From PCRC01 sp040384665 (lineage in GTDB: Bacteria; Pseudomonadota; Gammaproteobacteria; Burkholderiales; Burkholderiaceae_C): DNA of 64,000 nt. The notes beneath the pieces are model-generated. The model saw nothing but the letters and a program-made list of their open reading frames with translations, had not been told where the DNA came from and did no database searches. The translations under genes were made by a program, and so were the position numbers. The stretch spans positions 20,966 through 84,965 of the forward strand of contig JAZKIY010000002.1 of assembly GCA_040384665.1 (NCBI GenBank), read 5' to 3'. Of the stretch, positions 59,736-64,000 are shown one piece after another; the first letter of the stretch is position 1, and every line of letters starts with the position of its first letter.

Positions 59736-60557
59736 TCAGTGGGTGGCCATGCCGCGCTTGCGCATCTCGTGGCGCACCAGCAGGTTCATGAACGCGAAAA
59801 ACACAGTGGGAAGATGCCGCGCTGCGGCCGCCACCAGCTTGGCCTGCAGGCTGGGAATGACCATCCAGCGCCCGGCGTCCACGCCGGCCAGGATGGCATC
59901 GACGGCGGCGTCGGCCTCCATCGAGCCGGCATAGTCTTTCAGTGCCAGCGAGATGTCGTTGAAGTTGCCGGGGCTGCGTTCGTTCGCGACCATCGGCGTT
60001 TTGACTTCCGGCGGGCAGATGCAGGTGATGCCTATGCCCAGCGGTTCGTATTCGTAGCGCAAGGTGTGGGCCAGACCCACCACACCGAACTTGGACGCGC
60101 CATAGGCGGCGTAGGCGTAGTTGCTGGTGAGGCCCGCCATCGACGCGATCAGCGCCAGCCGGCTGCCGGGCCGCATGTGCGGCAGCACCGCAGCGGCGAG
60201 GTGAAAGCTGCCATTCAGGTTGACATCGATCACACGTTTGAAGGCCTGGCTGCTGGTGTCGGCCAACGCGCGGTTGATCAGAATGCCGGCGCAGTGGACC
60301 ACCAGGTCGGGGCTGCCAAAGCGCGCCACTGCGGCCTGCACCACCGCCTGGGTGGCGGCTTCGTCGGTCACGTCAGCGCTGGCAAATGCCCATTGGTCGG
60401 GTCGGGTGGCGGCGGCGTCGAGCTGCTGGCGGGCGGCGTCGCCCAGCGCCAGATCCAGCACGCTGGTGTGCGTGCCGCGCCGCAGCAGCCGCAGCGCCAG
60501 GCCCAGCCCCATGCCGCTTGCGCCGCCAGTGACCAGTGCGTGTTTCCAGGCTTTCAT
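59736..60557 (-). CDS. Short-chain dehydrogenase/reductase (catabolic operon gene 2)
   Basis: A 273-aa SDR. Cofactor motif LVTGGASGMGLGLAL, Asp after the second strand (SVLDLAL, NAD-like), CAG in VVHCAGILIN (variant of NNAG), catalytic Ser in LIASMAGLTS and Y-x-x-x-K in AAYGASKFGVVG. The C-terminus, about 40 residues, is hydrophobic (LVAAAARHLPTVFFAFMNLLVRHEM). It starts 8 nt after the monooxygenase stop. It probably oxidises an alcohol to the ketone that the monooxygenase attacks. Confidence 0.86.
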   Translation of the reverse strand: MKAWKHALVTGGASGMGLGLALRLLRRGTHTSVLDLALGDAARQQLDAAATRPDQWAFASADVTDEAATQAVVQAAVARFGSPDLVVHCAGILINRALADTSSQAFKRVIDVNLNGSFHLAAAVLPHMRPGSRLALIASMAGLTSNYAYAAYGASKFGVVGLAHTLRYEYEPLGIGITCICPPEVKTPMVANERSPGNFNDISLALKDYAGSMEADAAVDAILAGVDAGRWMVIPSLQAKLVAAAARHLPTVFFAFMNLLVRHEMRKRGMATH

Positions 60558-60565
60558 GGGCGTCC

Positions 60566-62023
60566 TCAGGTCAGGGTGTGGTCGGCCAGCTTGAAGCGCT
60601 TGGCCAACTGGCGAAAGCTGAAACTGAAGCCGGGGAACATCGCAATCACGTGCCCGCTCTTGGACTGGTACCAGCTCTTGCAGCCGCCCGATTTCCACAC
60701 CGTCTGCTGCATCTCGCTGTGGATCATGGCGGTGTAGCCGGCCTCGGCTTCGGGCTGCACTTCGATGGCCTGCTTGCCGGTGCGGCGCAGCGCGTCCAGG
60801 CTGTGCATGATGTAGTGCATCTGCGCCTCGATGACAAAAATCGCCGAGGTGTGGCCAATGCCGGTGTTGGGCCCCGTGACCACAAAGAAATTGGGAAAGC
60901 CGGGCATGCAGGTGCCCAGATACGCGCGCGGAAACTGCGCCCAGAAATCGGCCAGCGTGCGCTTGTCCCGGCCCACCACCGGATAGGAGATTACGCCATC
61001 CGTGGCGTCGTAGCCGGTGGAGTAGACGATCACGTCCAGCGGCACCTCCTGCCCGTCCTGGGTGCGGATGCCGGTGGGGGTGATTTCGGCAATGCCCGAC
61101 TGCGCGGTGTGCAACGTCACGTTGTCGCGGGCCAATGCCGGGTAGAGGGTGTTGGAGAGGATGACGCGCTTGCAGCCCAGGGTGTAGTCGGGCGTGACGG
61201 CCGCGCGCAGGTCGGGGTCGGCAATTTGTTGGTGGATGTGCCGCAGCGCGGCCTTTTGCGCGAACAACTTCAGCAGGGTGTGCGAGTACTTGAAGCCAAT
61301 CACCCGCGCTTCGAGCTGCCAGTAGATCAGCGTGCGCAGCAGCGTGTGCAGCGGCTTGAAAGCCAGCAGCTTGCGCTCCAGCTTGGAGAAGCGCCGGTCC
61401 GGGCGCGGCATCACCCAGTGCGGCGTGCGCTGGAACACATGCAGGTGCGCCACGTCTGGGGCAATCGCCGGAATGACCTGCGCCGCCGACGCGCCGCTGC
61501 CGATGATGGCCACGCGTTTGCCTTTCAGGTCGATGTCGTGCCGCCAGTTGTTGGTGTGGAAGGTGGCGCCCGCAAAGCTGTCCCGGCCAGGGAAGGGCGG
61601 AATCACCGGCGTGCTCAGCGGGCCAGAGGCATTGATGACCACGCGGGCGCTGAGCAGGCCGCCCGCTTCGGTCTGCACCTGCCAGCGCTGGGCTGCCTCG
61701 TCCCAGCGCACGCCGGTGACGTTGCAGCCGGTTTGGGTGCGCTCGCGCAGCCTGTACTTGTCGATCACATGGTGGGTGTAGGCCTCCAGCTCGGCCTGCT
61801 CGACGAACATCTGCGACCACACATAGGGCTCGTGCGAGATGGAGTACAGCGGCGACTGCACGTCCACCGCCGCGCCGGGGTAGCTGTTCTGGCACCAGGT
61901 GCCGCCCATGAAGTCGCGCCGCTCCAGCAGCACAAAATCGGTGTAGCCGCGCTGCAGCAGGTTGATGGCCGCGCACTGGCCGCCAAAACCGCTGCCAATG
62001 ATCAGGATGTCGTGGTGTTGCAT
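60566..62023 (-). CDS. Flavin-containing/Baeyer-Villiger-type monooxygenase (catabolic operon gene 1)
   Basis: A 485-aa FAD/NADPH monooxygenase. FAD site IIGSGFGGQCAAI (10-20), NADPH site AIIGSGASAAQV (173-184), and the family fingerprint F-x-G-x-x-x-H-x-x-x-W (F150 to W160, FAGATFHTNNW), which ends in Arg where many BVMOs have Pro or Asp. VIVYSTGYDATDG is the conserved late motif. It inserts oxygen next to a ketone carbonyl to form an ester or lactone. It is the promoter-proximal gene, opposite a TetR regulator with a palindrome between them. Confidence 0.9.
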   Translation of the reverse strand: MQHHDILIIGSGFGGQCAAINLLQRGYTDFVLLERRDFMGGTWCQNSYPGAAVDVQSPLYSISHEPYVWSQMFVEQAELEAYTHHVIDKYRLRERTQTGCNVTGVRWDEAAQRWQVQTEAGGLLSARVVINASGPLSTPVIPPFPGRDSFAGATFHTNNWRHDIDLKGKRVAIIGSGASAAQVIPAIAPDVAHLHVFQRTPHWVMPRPDRRFSKLERKLLAFKPLHTLLRTLIYWQLEARVIGFKYSHTLLKLFAQKAALRHIHQQIADPDLRAAVTPDYTLGCKRVILSNTLYPALARDNVTLHTAQSGIAEITPTGIRTQDGQEVPLDVIVYSTGYDATDGVISYPVVGRDKRTLADFWAQFPRAYLGTCMPGFPNFFVVTGPNTGIGHTSAIFVIEAQMHYIMHSLDALRRTGKQAIEVQPEAEAGYTAMIHSEMQQTVWKSGGCKSWYQSKSGHVIAMFPGFSFSFRQLAKRFKLADHTLT

Positions 62024-62073
62024 GGGGTCGGGCGGGGTTGCGGTCGGGTGGGTTTGATGTGAAGATGCGTGTC

Positions 62074-62090
62074 GTCAGTTTAAAACTGAC
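62074..62090. promoter_or_regulatory. Palindromic operator between BVMO operon and TetR gene
   Basis: The perfect palindrome GTCAGTTT-A-AAACTGAC lies 51 nt before the monooxygenase ATG and 65 nt before the TetR ATG, between the divergent genes, as expected for a repressor controlling both. Confidence 0.8.
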
Positions 62091-62154
62091 AATAAGCGTA
62101 GTCAAATAGTCGCAAACCCTGAGCCATTCCAGACAAGCCTCTCTATTTCCAGCC

Positions 62155-62820
62155 ATGAGCCGCCCCGTGCCCCCCGCCAACGCCCCCCGTGCCTACGGCG
62201 GTGAATCGCACGAACAACGCAGCCAGAAGCGCCGCGAGTTGTTCATCGCCGCCGGCAAACACCTGTTCGGCACCATTGGCTACCGCCGCACCACGGTGCG
62301 CGGCCTGTGCAAAGAGGCTGGGCTGACCGACCGCTATTTCTACGAATCCTTTGCCACCACCGAAGACCTGCTGGTGGCCGTCTATGCGCAGCTGATTCTC
62401 AACATGCAGGGCGCCGTGGTCGGCGCGCTGCAGGCGCTGCCGGAAGGGGCGGAGCCGGCCGTGTGGATTGACCGCGGGCTGGACGCCTTTTTTGCCGCTG
62501 TGGAAGACGCCGAGGCCGCCCGCATCGTCTGGCTGGAGGTGCTGGGCGTGAGCCCGCAGGTGGATGCCCTCTACACCCAGACCCAGCAGCAGTTTGCCGA
62601 CCTGGTGCTGGCCCTGGTGCGCATGGCGCTGCCGCACTGGGCGGTGGACGACGAAGCCGCCCCGGTGGTGGCCCTGGGCGCGATAGGCGCGGCCAGCGAG
62701 GTAGCCAAGAGCTGGCTGATGTCGGGCTACCGCACGCCGCGCAGCACCATGGTGCGCGGCGTGGCGATCATTTTCCGGGGCGCTGCCCAGTTGCCGCCAG
62801 CATCTGCCGCAATGCCCTGA
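62155..62820 (+). CDS. TetR family regulator of the BVMO operon
   Basis: A 221-aa regulator. HTH: RRELFIAAGKHLFGTIGYRRTTVRGLCKEAGLTDRYFYESFATTEDLL, a group in which the recognition helix reads LTDRYFYESF. The ligand domain is Ala/Leu-rich. It is divergent from the monooxygenase operon, with a perfect palindrome between, so repression of the operon and itself is likely. The inducer would be a pathway intermediate such as a ketone or acyl-CoA. This is inferred from position. Confidence 0.9.
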   Translation: MSRPVPPANAPRAYGGESHEQRSQKRRELFIAAGKHLFGTIGYRRTTVRGLCKEAGLTDRYFYESFATTEDLLVAVYAQLILNMQGAVVGALQALPEGAEPAVWIDRGLDAFFAAVEDAEAARIVWLEVLGVSPQVDALYTQTQQQFADLVLALVRMALPHWAVDDEAAPVVALGAIGAASEVAKSWLMSGYRTPRSTMVRGVAIIFRGAAQLPPASAAMP

Positions 62821-62857
62821 GCCGGCCCCTGGCCGCCGCAGCCGTTATGCTTCCGGC

Positions 62858-63733
62858 ATGAGCGACCAAGACGACTTTTCCCCTGCCGCGCTGCGTGCGC
62901 TGGCCGATGCCGACGTGGCCCGTGCGCTGGCCGAAGACATGCGCGGCGGCGACCTCACCGCCGCGCTGATTGCGCCGACCCAGCGCACCCACGCCCGCGT
63001 GCTCGCCCGCGAGGCCGCTGTGCTGTGTGGCCGGCCCTGGGCCGAGGCCACCGTGCGTGCGCTGGACCCCACCGCCACCGTCACCTGGCATGTGGCCGAG
63101 GGCGGCCACTGCAGCGCCGACCAGGTGGTGCTGGAGCTGCAGGGCAGCGCCCGTGCGCTGTTGAGCGCCGAGCGCACGCTGCTGAACTTTTTGCAGTTGC
63201 TCAGCGCCGTAGCCACCAAAACTGCCACCTATGTAGAAGCCGTGCGCGGCAACCGCGCCGCCATCGTCGATACCCGCAAGACCCTGCCCGGCCTGCGCAT
63301 GGCGCAGAAATACGCGGTGAAAACCGGCGGCGGCGTGAACCACCGCATCGGCCTGTACGACGCGGTGCTGATCAAGGAAAACCACATTGCCGCGGCCGGC
63401 GGCATTGCCCAGGTGCTGGCCGCTGCGCAGGCGAGTGCGGCAAACGCCAAGTTCATCGAGATCGAAGTCGAGACGCTGGCGCAACTGCAGAACGCGCTCG
63501 ACCATGGCGCAAAAATGGTGCTGCTCGACAACATGGACCTGCCCACGCTGCACCAGGCCGTCAAGATCAATGCCGGCCGCGCAATTCTGGAAATATCCGG
63601 CGGCGTGAGCCTGGAGACCGTGCGCGCACTGGCCGAAACGGGGGTCGACCGCATCTCCATCGGCGCGCTGACCAAGGACGTGAAGGCCACCGATTTTTCG
63701 ATGCGTTTCCAGGAGTTGCCATGTCTCAACTGA
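62858..63733 (+). CDS. nadC: Nicotinate-nucleotide pyrophosphorylase (quinolinate phosphoribosyltransferase)
   Basis: A 291-aa enzyme converting quinolinate and PRPP to nicotinate mononucleotide. Motifs: ALAEDMRGGDLTAALIAP, SAERTLLNFLQLLSAVATKTATYV, VDTRKTLPGLRMAQKYAVKTGGGVNHRIGLYDAVLIKENHI, and late ISGGVSLETVRALAETGVDRISIGALTK. The last codons overlap nadA by 13 nt. Normally nadC and nadA are separated or in the other order, but both belong to the same de novo NAD pathway. Confidence 0.95.
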   Translation: MSDQDDFSPAALRALADADVARALAEDMRGGDLTAALIAPTQRTHARVLAREAAVLCGRPWAEATVRALDPTATVTWHVAEGGHCSADQVVLELQGSARALLSAERTLLNFLQLLSAVATKTATYVEAVRGNRAAIVDTRKTLPGLRMAQKYAVKTGGGVNHRIGLYDAVLIKENHIAAAGGIAQVLAAAQASAANAKFIEIEVETLAQLQNALDHGAKMVLLDNMDLPTLHQAVKINAGRAILEISGGVSLETVRALAETGVDRISIGALTKDVKATDFSMRFQELPCLN

Positions 63734-64000
63734 GTGGCCTGTTCAAGGTCGAATACGACCAGCCCGAAACCCAGAGCGGCAGCGCCTGCAGCACCCAGCA
63801 TGCCTGGGCGCGCGTGCCGGTAGAGCCGACGCCGGCCGAGCGGAGCGCGCTGAAAGACAAAATCCGCCGCCTGCTGAAAGAGCGCAACGCGGTGATGGTC
63901 TCGCACTACTACGTGCACCCCGACCTGCAAGATTTGGCCGAGGAAACCGGCGGCATCGTCAGCGATTCGCTGGAGATGGCACGCTTTGGCCGCGACCATG
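63721..64000 (+). CDS. nadA: Quinolinate synthase NadA (5' part, cut by window edge)
   Basis: A partial frame of 93 codons beginning MSQLSGLFKVEYDQPETQSG, in a different frame from the end of nadC (13-nt overlap). The recognisable part is AERSALKDKIRRLLKERNAVMVSHYYVHPDLQDLAEETGGIVSDSLEMARFGRDH, the opening of a quinolinate synthase, where NAVMVSHYYV carries the substrate-binding His-Tyr and VSDSLEMARFG follows. The iron-sulfur cysteines lie beyond the window. Confidence 0.9.
   Translation, partial: MSQLSGLFKVEYDQPETQSGSACSTQHAWARVPVEPTPAERSALKDKIRRLLKERNAVMVSHYYVHPDLQDLAEETGGIVSDSLEMARFGRDH

Noticed and set aside
59736..62180. One minus-strand frame spanning the SDR and the monooxygenase as a single 814-codon protein
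   Set aside because: Only its last 273 codons match an SDR. The upstream part is out of frame with the real monooxygenase, which has complete FAD and NADPH motifs in another frame.
1..64000. CRISPR arrays, insertion sequences, prophage genes
   Set aside because: No regularly spaced direct repeats, transposase or phage structural genes were seen. The only repeats are the short dispersed elements listed.

Overview
The window is high-GC, densely coded chromosomal DNA. Gene content and order (gpmA-ctpA-moeB; rhodanese-grxC-secB-gpsA; yicC-gmk-rpoZ-spoT; rph-rdgB-hemW; urtABCDE; a Burkholderiales-type spoT) fit a betaproteobacterium of the order Burkholderiales, most likely the Comamonadaceae (Hydrogenophaga/Rhodoferax/Polaromonas-like). 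No phage, insertion sequence, plasmid or CRISPR array is visible. The only hint of past integration is a 3' tRNA fragment near 2.55 kb.

Layout. 0-2.4 kb: a periplasmic PQQ dehydrogenase with the Asp-x-Asp signature of lanthanide enzymes, and a monohaem cytochrome c lipoprotein. 2.7-12 kb: housekeeping genes (greB, spoT, rpoZ, gmk, yicC, a Ser/Thr kinase-PP2C phosphatase pair, rph, rdgB, hemW). 12-13 kb: two small unknown genes and tRNA-Ser(TGA). 12.9-17.9 kb (minus strand): the nickel/urease block nikR-ureG-F-E-C-B-(55-aa His-rich membrane protein)-ureA. Divergent from it (18-22.5 kb) are an unusual 1172-aa sensor, made of an NCS1 permease, a Cys-rich module, a histidine kinase and a receiver, and its LuxR-type response regulator. 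22.7-30.6 kb: small accessory genes, two TetR-controlled units, a MATE exporter, dctA and a DUF502 protein. 30.8-36.6 kb: the urea ABC transporter urtABCDE. 36.7-41.3 kb: a lipid A/polymyxin-response unit (eptA and a PAP2 phosphatase divergent from a PmrAB-like two-component system, with a PmrA-type box between them). 41.3-50.5 kb: a HAD protein, an orphan ureD behind a Tat lipoprotein gene, glycerate kinase, a creatininase-DUF924 fusion, a GST, a cis-CaaD-like tautomerase, CsbD and BON stress proteins, and a zinc peptidase. 50.5-57.9 kb: moeB, ctpA, gpmA, rhodanese, grxC, secB, gpsA, panC, panB. 58-62.8 kb: a TetR-controlled Baeyer-Villiger-type monooxygenase/SDR/hydrolase catabolic operon. 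62.9-64 kb: nadC and the start of nadA.

Urea is the main theme. Import (urtABCDE), hydrolysis (ureABC), nickel insertion (ureEFG plus the distant ureD), nickel sensing (nikR) and, by inference, a transporter-like sensor kinase all lie within 31 kb. Five copies of a roughly 60-bp intergenic repeat (core CTCAAGCCCTAGT, ending in a CTAT...ATAG hairpin), plus one hairpin-only relative, are scattered through the window. Some of them supply the stop or start codons of neighbouring genes. The candidates I consider most novel are the NCS1-permease histidine kinase next to urease, and the repeat family that contributes to coding ends.
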